Positions 51,101-60,727 are shown, counted from the stretch's first letter. The stretch is 64,000 bases of DNA from Antedon mediterranea (GCF_964355755.1 NC_092677.1:12486601-12550600), one strand, 5' to 3'. Made by a program: numbers and translations. The notes: generated from the sequence alone by a model not told the origin.

Positions 51101-54100
51101 CAGATTTATCTTGTTAGTACAGATTTCTTGACACAGAGAACATCGTAATAGTGCAGGTGGTTTGATGCTGTGTTGTGATAAAACATGTGCAGTAATACGT
51201 TGTTGATCGGTGCTGCTATATTTGCAGTACCTACAATTATAGATCTGGTTATTATTTGAATTTTGGTCTTCTAGTTCAGCCAACTGACTTGTAGTCTGAC
51301 TTTCGTCTGCAGAATCTTTTGCATCTATTCCTGTTGGAGAAGGTTTATCTTTCTTTGAAAGATCTAATGCTCCTTCAGCAGAAGATGGTGATGGAGGTGC
51401 AATTGCTGGTGACGGACTGTCATCATCCTGTTCCTTTCTAAGATGCTGCAAGGACTGAACATGCTGCATAAGATTCATTTTTCCCTTTGTAGAATAATTA
51501 CAAAGAGTGCAATGAAATCTTTTGGAAACTGAATTTACTGTGATATTCATTTGTTGAAGTCTTCGGAACAACTTCATATTTGATTCATGCCGGTAGTTAC
51601 CCGGTTGGGAATGTGCACTAAGTTTCTCCACACTGTATGTATAGAAGTCGCAGGCATTACAGCGTACTTGGGTGGGATTTCCAACATTCAGATACTTCAG
51701 CCGCCATTCATTTTGTTTTCCACCTTCTCTAATGTGGTTAAAAAGTTGTAGTTTTTGCATATGCTTGTCAGTCTTGGTATGTAACTGGAAATTTGCTTTA
51801 AGATGAGTGCTATAATTGCATAGAATGCACTGCTGGAGATCACCACCAATGACAAGACGCCAAAGATCTTCACAAGGTTGGTTACGATCTCGCTGTAAAT
51901 GTACCTGTAGCTCTTTTAGATCGTCTGTGCCAAATTTGTTACAGACAGAGCAATGATACTTGTTGAGAGGCTGGTTCTTTGATGGATCATCATCCTCAGC
52001 TGGTGACTCATCCATAAACTCCTCTTGTTGTGGTTGTTGTTGCGGTGGCATCATCTGCATTCCATTTACTAATGCAGCATATGCGGCAGGATCATATGCT
52101 GCAGAAGCATATTGAGCCATCAAGTTCTGCATATCAACTGCTGTACCATCAGGTGAGATCATTGGCATCAACTGTTGTGTCATATACGCAGCATATACCG
52201 ACTCTTCTGATTGGAATGGTCCAAATTTTGTCATCTCTCTTTGCATCTGAGAAACATTCTGTTGAATGGCTAGCATATTATGCATATGCTTCTCACTCGT
52301 CATATGAATTCGTAAATTCCTGGCAACATTTGTTTCATAATCACAAACATCACAGCGCCATGTTTGCTTCGGTTTTGGTTTGGCCCCTCCTGGTACATCA
52401 ATATTGGTCTGGAGGTATAAGTGATCACCACCATTTTGTAGTTCTTTAAGATTATTCAGATGCTTATCAGATTGATTATGAATACTCAAATTTCCTTTTG
52501 TAGTTGTTGAGTAGTTGCAAATGTCACATCGGTATGGCTTGTAGCCACAAGTGTATGTCTCACCCCTGGAGAGGCGAGGATGTGACTGATTGGTCTCGCA
52601 GTAAACACATTTGGTCTCAGATTCTGGGTGTTTTTCCTTCATGTGTGCTTCTAATGTTTGTTGATATTTATAATGCCAATTGCATTTCGGACATTTCAAT
52701 GTTTTACATGAATTCCTTGAATGCATCATGGTCATATGACCTCCAAGCGAACGTGAAGACCCTAGTACCATGTCACATTTCGGGCACTCAACGCTACTAC
52801 TCATTTGGTGTTCTCCCTCTGATGTGCACAGATGACCATCCGAATCTGGGTTAGAAGTGACAGACATGGGACTCTCGGTGAATACAAAATTGCTGGTTCC
52901 TTCACAACTATCTGGTCTATTGTCTTTTGGGGTTGATTCTCGTCGAGTAAGAGCACCATCTTTAGTTTCATCGCTTGCACCGTCTGCAGAATTTATATCA
53001 TTAGCATTGCTTGTAGGTACCTTGAAATCACACACTTTTTCACTTTCTTGTTCTGCCTTTAAGGCACACTGTTCTGCACGAGTCCTATCTGAGGAGTTAC
53101 CCTTAGATGAGGCACATTTTATTTCAGATTCAGTAGAATTACAGACAGGTGTATTAGAATCAGCACCTGGTGAGGCATCATTGTCCTCATAGTGTTCATC
53201 ACTAATGTTCTCAGTACTGTTTCTATCATTCTCTTCCTGACGATCATTACATGGTTTGATGACCTTTGACATGTTTGATGTTGTTGGGTAATCATAATTC
53301 ATTGTTTGAATCGGGAAAAGTGATGGAAAGAAGTTACTTTCAGAATGTGGCTTGGAGCTATTTATCCATGGTGCTGGGTTTTCGGTGGACTTTAGTTCTA
53401 GGAATGATAGAAGTGCGGATTTATCCTTTCCGTGGCCTTGTATAATGGCTGACTGGCTTTTTCGTGACATTACTTTACGCTCTAGCTCATTCAGTTCCAG
53501 TATATGTTCGCTTGTAGCGTGCATAAGGAATGATTTGGAATTGCCAAACGAGAGTTTACATAAAAAGCACATTAAAATCGGTTTTCCGTGTCCTTCCAAT
53601 GTTTCATCTTGGTGGTTTAAATCGCAATTGTCTTTTTTACTGTCACCATTTTCCGAACAGTTTTGTCGCATGTCATAAACTCGAAAACTGTGAACAACTG
53701 GATTGGAGTACTGCTTTGTCAAATCAGCCTCAAACTGCGCAAATCTTTTTGCCGTCATATACGCAGGTATATGTAATGCATTGACAATCTGAGGACTAGA
53801 GGTATGGTTTGCATTTTTACCGTCAGACTCATTGTCCAGAAAATTGTCATTATCAAGCAACTCAGAATTATCAATGAGAAATGCAGAGCCATCAGGTCGG
53901 TAAACAATTTCACCTTCAAAATTTTCAATATCGCTAACATCGCTTCCATCCCAACTAACAATCTCATCAGGTTGAGACTGGACTCCGTAATCATTGCAAG
54001 GAGTCTCGCAATCGACGTCCTGCTCAGACAATTCTTCCATTTTGATAACATTGGCAGCAATTTTAGTACTGGAATTTTCCTTCCTGGCTTTCAGAATGGC

Positions 54101-54265
54101 TCCATTTTGAAGTGGATTCTGCGACAGTCCAAATGCTGTGTGATTAAGCTGTTTGTCTTTCAAGTCATTGTGCTTTGTAAGTCCACCATTGGGTAAAGGT
54201 TGGTAAGAAGTGGCAATGGCTGCTAGTGTATTCGTCTCGGACATCATTCTGTCTACTTGTACCAT
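45143..54265 (-). CDS. ZFHX: ZFHX3/ZFHX4-type zinc-finger homeobox protein, intronless CDS
   Basis: Giant nuclear transcription factor (ATBF1/zfh2 family; neuronal and muscle differentiation roles known in other animals). One frame of 3,040 codons covers the whole family architecture. Conserved N-terminal block GEIVYRPDGSAFLI (118-131) and HSFRVYDMR; C2H2 finger CFLCKLSF (about 230); finger cluster VLGSSRSLGGHMTMMH to STTTKGNLSIH (about 490-610); further fingers to about 1650; homeodomain 1 (about 1836-1896), 2 (2017-2077), 3 (2369-2429), 4 (2612-2672), with WFRN or WFQN in helix 3; two terminal fingers. I count about 25 C2H2-like fingers; human ZFHX3 has 23 and four homeodomains. TAA ends the frame. 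First in-frame ATG is 54265, but ATGs at 54247 and 54244 (MSETN) have A at -3 and may be the real start. A 21-bp repeat encodes an Arg-Asp tract at 2186-2248. ALDLS, GQDLS and AMNLS resemble CtBP docking motifs. Confidence 0.96.
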   Translation of the reverse strand: MVQVDRMMSETNTLAAIATSYQPLPNGGLTKHNDLKDKQLNHTAFGLSQNPLQNGAILKARKENSSTKIAANVIKMEELSEQDVDCETPCNDYGVQSQPDEIVSWDGSDVSDIENFEGEIVYRPDGSAFLIDNSELLDNDNFLDNESDGKNANHTSSPQIVNALHIPAYMTAKRFAQFEADLTKQYSNPVVHSFRVYDMRQNCSENGDSKKDNCDLNHQDETLEGHGKPILMCFLCKLSFGNSKSFLMHATSEHILELNELERKVMSRKSQSAIIQGHGKDKSALLSFLELKSTENPAPWINSSKPHSESNFFPSLFPIQTMNYDYPTTSNMSKVIKPCNDRQEENDRNSTENISDEHYEDNDASPGADSNTPVCNSTESEIKCASSKGNSSDRTRAEQCALKAEQESEKVCDFKVPTSNANDINSADGASDETKDGALTRRESTPKDNRPDSCEGTSNFVFTESPMSVTSNPDSDGHLCTSEGEHQMSSSVECPKCDMVLGSSRSLGGHMTMMHSRNSCKTLKCPKCNWHYKYQQTLEAHMKEKHPESETKCVYCETNQSHPRLSRGETYTCGYKPYRCDICNYSTTTKGNLSIHNQSDKHLNNLKELQNGGDHLYLQTNIDVPGGAKPKPKQTWRCDVCDYETNVARNLRIHMTSEKHMHNMLAIQQNVSQMQREMTKFGPFQSEESVYAAYMTQQLMPMISPDGTAVDMQNLMAQYASAAYDPAAYAALVNGMQMMPPQQQPQQEEFMDESPAEDDDPSKNQPLNKYHCSVCNKFGTDDLKELQVHLQRDRNQPCEDLWRLVIGGDLQQCILCNYSTHLKANFQLHTKTDKHMQKLQLFNHIREGGKQNEWRLKYLNVGNPTQVRCNACDFYTYSVEKLSAHSQPGNYRHESNMKLFRRLQQMNITVNSVSKRFHCTLCNYSTKGKMNLMQHVQSLQHLRKEQDDDSPSPAIAPPSPSSAEGALDLSKKDKPSPTGIDAKDSADESQTTSQLAELEDQNSNNNQIYNCRYCKYSSTDQQRITAHVLSQHSIKPPALLRCSLCQEICTNKINLEVHLMESHSVSRECIQRLISALDFGSQSGSATPVSQPQTLPETAATESIERPPSNSRDSPCYEDSGDTYRCQKCHLKFANIDLLYDHQNDTCPLTEQETPGGPGFLCWKKGCNQYFKSASVLQMHFKEIHAKKHQLQQNYKFYCSQCNQSFPTEERLELHAQQHLLKEATICSICQQNFHTLGALRRHLENDHLELSKGDLLKFVNAISDTEKFSNSLEEAPEPEVDENAPESPKMEGSSSIDSIFASWNEAAEKPTDESYTDPVKKFKCHRCHYGFRLQSELSSHNKTLLHRRGDRIPYTLPVVDKFNNPNRPFKCDVCRESFTQKSILLVHLNSVSHLHKLNKTLCTDVVDMEQMPELQQDKPYKCEVCKVAYSQSTTLDIHMRSVLHKRNTTKAENRASINNNEQTIQAQNLELQSKPPNQQSNAEKAMEKMQKRLEAEQEKVREAEEKADLMYHQDMQHTLHQLHHQSTKDDLRGASMAHFADAQAQAMANMAAAMMLHNPLLPQQNLYGCDKCTSVFVSQEALQKHQETSCYATAEEEEEPEPLSPSQLSQKMMDPTLMLRRRRSAIQRRLLEGYGYDLVQQFNECAQGLPSSIAEKDKFSCLDCKKEFSSIWVYKAHVEEVHKSLLPSDDVEMYSNDYRQEEYALALAAENESKPKAEQITVKIEKDTDKPNGTGQPLPGITPQQLNLKDQALQKQASQSQQEQSQHLQAQMTAQALSAQALASQQMFMANSFPFGMVPPMQAMLPGVQAVYPVPSMPHMQPLQYLDPNYMQKSPKRARTRISDDQLKILRAYFDINNSPSEDQIQEMSQKSCLPHKVIKHWFRNTLFKERQRNKDSPYNFNNPPTTSLLDPPESPILKQEMKPLALTTELNLLPSSSYMPISMKRPTSESMSFAPPPHTPSSRSTIHSTTSESMSPATSPTLMSPILTSPTFTSPLTSPCAASTSTPQSPSASSGSRRAGRTRFTDYQVKILQDFFESNAYPKDDDLEHLSRMLNLSPRVIVVWFQNARQKARKVFENQPAPEGEGDGDGVRYKRTPGLNYQCNKCFLVFQRFYELIRHQKSQCFKEDSGMESASENSPSGQDLSTHKTSNKRHASSSSVASDILTPKEKLPKLNSELRESREGREPRDSSRDAKECNRDTRDSSRDARDGSRDGRDSSRDTRDSSLDARDGSRDARDSSRDARDGIKTEDKSSRSSSSGPVVHYQCEKCSMVFPHFEQWQEHQQVHMMGMNLFGGYMQSQLPYNMMYMPYEQGMTPEQYFNYVTGKELAAKSPSKRKHSEASDEASGSTSSEPSTELNSSSADQPRDKRLRTTISAAQLDILYSKFQEDSNPTRRMLDMISKEVGLKKRVVQVWFQNTRARERKGQFRMSAPNNIHRRCPFCKALFKLKSALEGHIKIHHSDQQLTPGAIDSILAQSPSQISPSGMNDGEQAMNLSMHKSTSRYDDVSDDGSKYDIKDKGESVSLSSKYEGLVLKTNGSFEGDEDIEYTMDDDDLATVATKDSDLMSPGGSMLGDEIIETTPSEAGSVERSEDSISFADETDSQKSKDFSKRYRTQISPSQLKVLKYCYGDYRTPTMHECELLGREIGLPKRVVQVWFQNARAKEKKIKTNFTKQIGLMGSGENEGSCKLCNVKYSLNVSVRDHIFTELHIRNIRRKISKEAPETEAYAGEGSLTDHASQSMLANHQAALMHQSMMSPMAAAQMQAMQQAMSAQMMSPQIQQQMLLAAQNEAVSKIKKESGADEKDESRSPKPSTAGEAAAVAAQMNMAVARNDAALVQYLYGSFAPYYAQMPFMYPAMYAMGGNEAFYPYDPSTMQGAIPPQLLQSYGGLAAAQGGQSSSPKPEKTASKPSSSASTSSATLPSTKSEKFSKDKEGLILRPKSSTNRYLCKKCERVFTDRDSVTSHQVTACYMGQVVNVEQTVEKLPSNRFLCQACPREALITEDDALKHLESSVHKKHVEHYVKTKIATTVKVKSE
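47524..47710 (-). repeat. Coding 21-bp minisatellite inside ZFHX (Arg-Asp tract)
   Basis: Seven-residue units of the type RDSSRDA/RDGSRDA are encoded by about nine diverged copies of a 21-bp unit (plus-strand form TCTCTTGCATCTCGACTACTG). The tract lies between the finger after homeodomain 2 and the finger before homeodomain 3, a linker of low conservation. It keeps the frame because 21 is a multiple of three. Confidence 0.85.
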
Positions 54266-54275
54266 CCACTGACAT
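54165..54275 (-). promoter_or_regulatory. uORF overlapping the ZFHX start codon
   Basis: An ATG at 54275, ten bases upstream of the first in-frame ATG and in another frame, opens a 36-codon frame (MSVDGTSRQNDVRDEY...) that ends at 54165, well inside the main coding sequence. Its -3 base is G, whereas the ATG at 54265 has T at -3. Scanning ribosomes starting here would bypass the main start, so it may lower ZFHX translation. Inferred from sequence only. Confidence 0.45.
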
Positions 54276-54301
54276 TGCTACTATTCGTAAAATTTCTTTA
54301 T
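54266..54301 (-). other. ZFHX 5' UTR part of the coding exon
   Basis: On the minus strand a TATCTTACAG acceptor (AG at plus 54302-54303, written CT) precedes this short leader, which has an in-frame stop (TAG, plus 54278-54280) above the ATG. The main exon is therefore joined to upstream leader exons, showing that the gene is spliced although its coding part is not. Confidence 0.7.
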
Positions 54302-55711
54302 CTGTAAGATATAAATAAAAATATATTAAGTACAGTAAAGATATATTACAATTTATCGTAGACACAAAATACCAGCATAGTCAATAGGGAATCCAGTCAA
54401 TACTATATAAGATTCCAAAATGTTTATGCACTGTATATCATTTTTATCTATTACCTACAATCACAGGTCTATTGCAATGTGTCTATATGCACTATTACAG
54501 GATTTCTAGGTGTTACTGTATAAATGTGTTGGCAAAGATAAAGCAAAAACAAAGATTTTAAGACAGGCAAACAGCTGAAGAGTGTCCATCCCGAACCAGG
54601 ACAGGATGTAAGCAAATGCTGATTACAAGGCCTAGCTTTTTTAGACTCGATACATTTTGACCAATGCCTGTGGGGGAAACACTCGCAGTTGGCTAATCAT
54701 TAAGTGTAATTAATGATACAGTTGTTGTCACATGTAAAAACGACGAGTTGTCTGTCATCTCTGATTATCGCAAACAAAAATCTGACAGTAAGACAACATT
54801 CACATTCACAAGTTCATGTCTTGATCAGTAAAAACAGACATAACAAGCATGACTGTTAAATTGCAATTAAAATCAATAAAAGCAAAATATGCTTTGAGTT
54901 TTTGTTTCAACAAAAAGATAATTTTCTATAGATGCTATAGATCTATTTTTTTTAACGAGGGCCAAATATTGATAAAAATTAAAAAGTAAAATGGCATAAT
55001 TATCATTAATTGTTTGTGTATTTTGTGTTATGGTTAATGAGAAACATGGTTTTTATAATAGCTGGCCTTTTATTATTCTTCTATCAACACAGAAAGGAAC
55101 AAAACATATAAAAAAAAAGATGTTATATAAATATAATAATATAAAGTAATCGTACTTCTTGAAAAATGAACATTGAATGAGCAGCAATGTGGGACCAAAA
55201 AGTGCAATAAAATAATTTGTTAAATTAATGAAAGAATTCTTTACAATTGTTTTTATAGTAGTGATTTATAAAACAAACATTGTTCTTCTACCAACAAATC
55301 AATTGTATGTACCTAGAATCAAACAATTTCTATATATTTTTTGTTTGAAATTACAAATTTCATTTTAAATAAAATACATGTAGATGTAGAGGTATAGTAA
55401 ATATGTTCCAAATTTACTAATAGCTTTCTTGATGGCCAAAAGCACTAAACATATATTAGCAATGCAAACTTAAGATGAGAAATATTCAATTCTCTTTAAA
55501 CAGCAGCTATTTTTAAGTGTATCTGTTAATTAGGATCATTATTTCAATATAACAGAACATTAAAAGCCTGGCCTAGCATTTTCTTCAAATATGCTTCTAA
55601 TAGTGGCCGTGTAAATTTCCATGATTGAAGTTGTTCTAAATAAGAATCAAACCATGATACAATAATTAACACAACAATATATTCTTTTATCAACCCAAGG
55701 TAAAATTACCG

Positions 55712-55900
55712 AAAATGCTGTGGGTATCAGTGACTGGATCTCAATGGAGATACAAATAAAATAAGCACTGAAAAATGACAATACTGTGGGTATCAGTGAC
55801 TGGATCTCAATGGAGATACAAATAAAATAAGCACTGAAAAATGACAATACTGTGGGTATCAGTGACTGGATCTCAATGAAGATAGAAATAAAATAAGCAA
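55712..55900 (+). repeat. 66-bp tandem repeat, about three copies
   Basis: Unit beginning CTGTGGGTATCAGTGACTGG at 55718, 55784 and 55850. The first two copies are nearly identical and the third diverges at its end. The open minus-strand frame across it repeats a 22-residue unit and is a by-product. Confidence 0.93.
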
Positions 55901-56999
55901 AAAGCTAAATGAAATTAAAGGTTAAAGCAAAGTAATTCTAAGCTTTCAGAAAACACTATTCAGGGCTGTTCTTTGTAGTTTAAATTTAAATTGTAGTAAT
56001 ACACAGTAATAAAGCCATGTACTTCAGAAACTAGTAATGTCTAAGGTTTTAAGTACAAACTTCCGACTAAGAAATCATCCATTGTTTTGCAAAATAAAAC
56101 AACAGAAACTGGTTTGCATTTTGTACAGCTTGACATACTGTACAAGCTTGATGTACCCAATTCCTAATTAGTAGAATAACACAACAAATAGTATAACATA
56201 GATCTCAATTTATGTCTGTAACCATATAAGGACATCATGAATGTTTTTTTTACTAATTAGCAACAAACAAAGATTAATCTAAACCTTCTACACATAATTA
56301 AATTCAATTCAGCCTTTTGTCTACTACTATTTACTGGCATACCAGCTACTTACTTACAGAAGTTCATACAACTTTTTATATAACTACATTACATTAATAT
56401 AGCATTGTTTTGACATAGACAAAGGGAATCTTTAAAACATATGGTTTAATATAGTACAAATATATATTTAAACTTTGAGAGGGCAACCAATCTGACTATG
56501 CTGTCATTTTAAAAGATAATCATACAGTTTAAATTTATGTGAAAATATATTTTCTAGTCAGTAGGATTGGTCTCACTTCATTCATTTTAAGATATTTTAT
56601 ATCAAATTAATTCTAAAACAATCAAAATATTAATAGAAATGCATGTAAACATTTGTTGAATTTTTATACTTACATTCTATAATCAATTTATGATACAATA
56701 CACTCTTTTGAATGATAATTAGGTTTCATAGATCATCATAAATATAATGTGAATGTGTAGGTAGTCCTCTGTACAATAAACCTAGTACATTTATAATTCA
56801 CAACTTTCAACCCCATTTATACCAAGATACATAATTCTATGTATACTATTCAAAATCCAAAGAAAATGCCTACAAATATTTTTAAAATATCAGAACACCA
56901 CATCTTATCTTTGAATGCTGCCAACCACAAATGTTAATATCCTACCGGTTAATGAAAAGATTACAATCAAATTTATCTCCATCTGACCCTTCCGGAATA

Positions 57000-57480
57000 T
57001 AATCAAAATAGGCGAGCAGAATATGATGCAGTATCCATGGTAACAAATAACCGCTAGTTGACCTGACAATAAATGGGAAGACGCCAGGTATCCAAACACC
57101 TTCCTAGCTGTCCAAAGAACGAATGAAGAAATTGAGTAACATCATTAGACAATCTTCCATATTACAAACGCTGATTAGAGGCCACAGATTGGTTGTCTTA
57201 AACATTTATAAGGATCCCTTAATTGATTCGCAAGGTCTATTCAACGAGAGTGAATCGTCATACGCCACATCTATTGTGTGAAGTCTAACAATTACGGGCA
57301 GTACCTTCCATCGTGCCTCACTATCTGTATTATAATGAAGAGCATGAAACAAAAGGCAGACGAGTGTACGCAGGCTGCCGTGCATAAGACCATACAGTCA
57401 AGGGGTAAGAAAGGCTACATCGCAGAACAATAGAACCCATCTGTCCTTTGAATTTCACTTTAATAATAAGCCTTTGACTA
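57000..57480. promoter_or_regulatory. Candidate non-coding regulatory region of ZFHX
   Basis: Less AT-rich, non-repetitive, without open frames. It includes an RFX X-box-like site GTATCCATGGTAAC (57031-57044), several ATTAG/TAATTG-type homeodomain cores and CCTTCCATATTAC. Its place inside the long 5' intron of a developmental regulator makes an enhancer plausible; sequence alone cannot prove it. Confidence 0.25.
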
Positions 57481-58435
57481 ATACAGTCTGGAAATCTGTA
57501 TTTTGTATAGATGGTAGTTTGTAGTAGTGCAGGTAAATACTCCTTTAAGTTACCTCCTTAGGAAGATATTACTTTTAGAGATTACCTCGACATACATCCA
57601 ATATGAGCTAATATTATTATCAATGTGTTAAGGTCTTCATTTGCATTTTAATGGCCGAGTACTTCCTTCAAATTGCTTACGTTCACTAGACCATTCGTGT
57701 AATTAAGGTGTTATGCTAATCGCTAATGAGTAAATGCGTCTTAAAACTGTATGCAAGCAAATGTGTGAAAGCAATTCCATATAAGGACATTAAGTAGGCA
57801 ATTAACAAGGCAACACATTATGTACGTTCCTACTTCGCGAAAAAGTTTACCATTTCATTTGGCAAAATTGAATCTTTGCCAAAAGATAAGATAAGATGTT
57901 TTTAATCGTATTTCCAAGGCCATTGCAGTAGTTTTAATCCCGTTTTGTGAACTGCAATAATCACTAGGTTAGGCCGAGTTTGACAAGGGAATCATCATGA
58001 TTATCAGCAGTAGAAACAGCATCAAACATCTATAAGGTCAAGGTAATATAGATACCTAGTCTGGGCTTAATAAAGAATCATAAGAATTAGTTCTACAACA
58101 GTTAATACAAGCAGTTTCGCCCACGGATTATATTACCTCATTATATGATTATCATTTCTTTGTTTTATGATATGCATGTAATGACAAAAATATTTTCTAC
58201 ATTTAAAAAAAGTATATTTGATATATACTAGTATATTTGATATACTGGTATATTTAAAACATCAAAACAATTAAATATTTTTTTGTAAACAGAAAGAAAA
58301 AGCACAGATGAGCAGCTACAATTCAGTGTATAATTATAATTGTTTCATATATTATAAATTGTTTTATTCATCAAATACTTGTTGAATTATTATATAATAG
58401 TATATTCCTATTGGTTAGAAACATTGATAGTTATT

Positions 58436-58471
58436 GCAACCATGGAGGTATTTTTATACCTCCATGTTGCA
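58436..58471. repeat. Short inverted repeat (hairpin)
   Basis: GCAACCATGGAGGTAT and ATACCTCCATGTTGC are inverse apart from one base gap, with a loop of a few T. Could be a decayed palindromic element end. Confidence 0.75.
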
Positions 58472-58938
58472 ACTTAGTAAATTTAAATATTAATATAATA
58501 TAATATAAACTGTATTATAACACATAACTTGATGAATAATAATCTTTGTTGGAAAATGACACCTTTATATCGGTAGTCCACTCAGCATTTTATTAATTTA
58601 TTATATAATGGTCAAGACATTTCTAAAAACATCAAGAACCTTATTAAAGTATATTCCATTCTACTAGTGTAATTTTAGCGATAGGTATTGCACAGACAAT
58701 AATTAATGATCAACCATTATCATCATTAGATTGAAGGTAATTTAATTAACATCTAAAATATTCATCAATTGTAATCATCCTGGGCTGTTAATTAAATTCC
58801 CTGTTGGGTCAATAGCAGACATAAATGACAACAACACTGACCAGTCCGAACCAATTAAATAAGACCTTGATACAGTTAGTTTAGTGACCAATAGATTATT
58901 TTGTCAATAAACTGACCACTTCTGTGTTCTGAAACATC

Positions 58939-59132
58939 ATTGGCCAATGGTGTAATTGTGACTGGCCAAGCATGACCTGGGTAAAAATAGAGATTCTGTG
59001 TTTATTTAGGTTCTATTGGTCAATGTGTAATTGGAATTGTTCAAGCATGACCTGATAACCCAAAATAGAGATTCAGTGTTGTTCTGGATTCTATTGGTCA
59101 ACAGTTAATTGGGACTGGTCAAGCATGACCTA
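58939..59132 (+). repeat. Diverged tandem repeat, about 77 bp, three copies
   Basis: Copies start at 58939, 59015 and 59093 with ATTGGCCAATGG or ATTGGTCAA..., then TAATTG, CAAGCATGACCT, and an AAAATAGAGATTC block between copies. Each copy starts with an ATTGG (reverse CCAAT) box. Confidence 0.8.
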
Positions 59133-59518
59133 GATCAGATAAAGATTTTATCTAATAAAGTGATTGTTTGGATTCAATATGATTGATTGATATATATTTA
59201 ATTGACAGAAGCTTGAGAACGATATCAACTAAGATAGGTGCTTATCAATTTCATACTGATTTAGTAAACAAAATAATGGGCTTTTAAAAATGACTGTTAA
59301 TCCTAATGCTACCTTATTTTACCTCATTGCTCTCTTTTTTGTTATAAATATTAGCTATAGACCCTCAGGGTCAGGGCCTATCTCAGCATTTAAACCTTTA
59401 CTTCCTATGTACGTCAGACACCATTAAGGTGTTCACACTTGTACAAAGCTAGCAGCTTGACCTAAAAAGCCCTCTTAGGCTAGCAACTTGGCCAGTGACT
59501 TGCCTGCAGCTGTCCTAG

Positions 59519-59674
59519 GATATGCAGCACCCTGGTCAGGGAATGCAGGCTGCCCGCAGAGATGTTAACCGTTCACCCGACATTGATACAAGCCTAGAGG
59601 AAATGGAGAATAGTTTCACAGCATCGCACGTACCATCCATGGAGCGACGATTCAGTTGCTCTTCTGAAATGCCA
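59519..59674 (+). CDS. Exon-like open frame of 52 codons, unknown product
   Basis: A less AT-rich stretch bounded by acceptor-like CAGCTGTCCTAG and donor CCA|GTATGT. It is exactly 52 codons in phase 0/0 and open throughout (DMQHPGQGMQAARRDVNRSP ... MERRFSCSSEMP), with a stop directly upstream in the same frame, as expected for intron. It lies on the strand opposite ZFHX, inside its 5' intron. I do not recognise the peptide. It could be an exon of a nested or overlapping + strand gene, or a captured gene fragment. Confidence 0.4.
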
Positions 59675-60656
59675 GTATGTTTAAGCACCTGGTTTGTTAC
59701 GGTACAAATTTAGCGCACAACACGATATTATCTCAAACCAAGCGTGCCAACACGTCATACTGCCCCCAGTGTTGGGCATTAAGTAAATACGGCCATTAAT
59801 ATATACTTCTTGGAGTTTGTCATTATCTATACCTTTATCTGGTCATACAACTGACAATTCTATCACAATAGGGGCCTATTATAACCCACAGATGAAGTGC
59901 AATGAAGATTGTCACATAGTAAAGCTGTATGTACAAAAATAGCCTTCTAAATATAACACTACAAGCTTTGGCTTTGACTCAAAGTGGCTGCATTTGGAAA
60001 ACCCATTCACAGAAAACAGATGCATTGACTGGCTATATTATTGGTATATTTCATATATAATTTAAACAAAAATTTAGTTTCATCTCTTTTGAGCATTTAA
60101 ATAATTATGGTTAAACAACCATTATTTAATCATTACAATACGATTGTAAAAAAAAAATTTGAAAAGTGTGAGTGAAGATATTTAACATGTTAATTTGGCC
60201 AAATTGGACACTATTATGTTTTTCCAAAGCATTTTGATAATCATTCCGATTTTTTCGTCATGTTGAAAAAATTTCACTTGCTTCCTGATATTAAATACAA
60301 ATTTCAAATATCATCAAACATTAATTTAAACAATACCGTGTAACAAAAGATTATATTACTGTACTACAAAATATTTCTAATTATTTCAGTACCCGTTGGT
60401 TTAATAACCATACAATTTTATACATAAATTAAATTAATTATGAAGCATTTTGAACCCAGGCAGATTACAAAAGAATAGTCTTGTAACAATATTTGCATAA
60501 ATTAAATCCAGATCAATACAATAATGTAAATATGGAATAATAATTAGACAGGAAGCTTTATATGAATTTGTCAACATTACTACTGAAGTTACTGCAGTAA
60601 TGTAAAACAAACCAATGGGAATATTTTATAATCTAAATTTCAAAATGCTATTAACC

Positions 60657-60727
60657 ATCAGTCAGTCTGTCCATCAGTCTGTCTGTCCATCCATCAATCA
60701 ATCCGTTAATAAACCCATCAATCAAAA
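60657..60727 (+). repeat. CATC/GTCT-type microsatellite
   Basis: Imperfect tetranucleotide run (CAGTCTGTCTGTCCATCC, then CATCAATCAATC). Confidence 0.85.

Noticed and set aside
53804-54196. 130-codon and other frames antisense to ZFHX
   Set aside because: Shadows of the strongly coding minus-strand frame.
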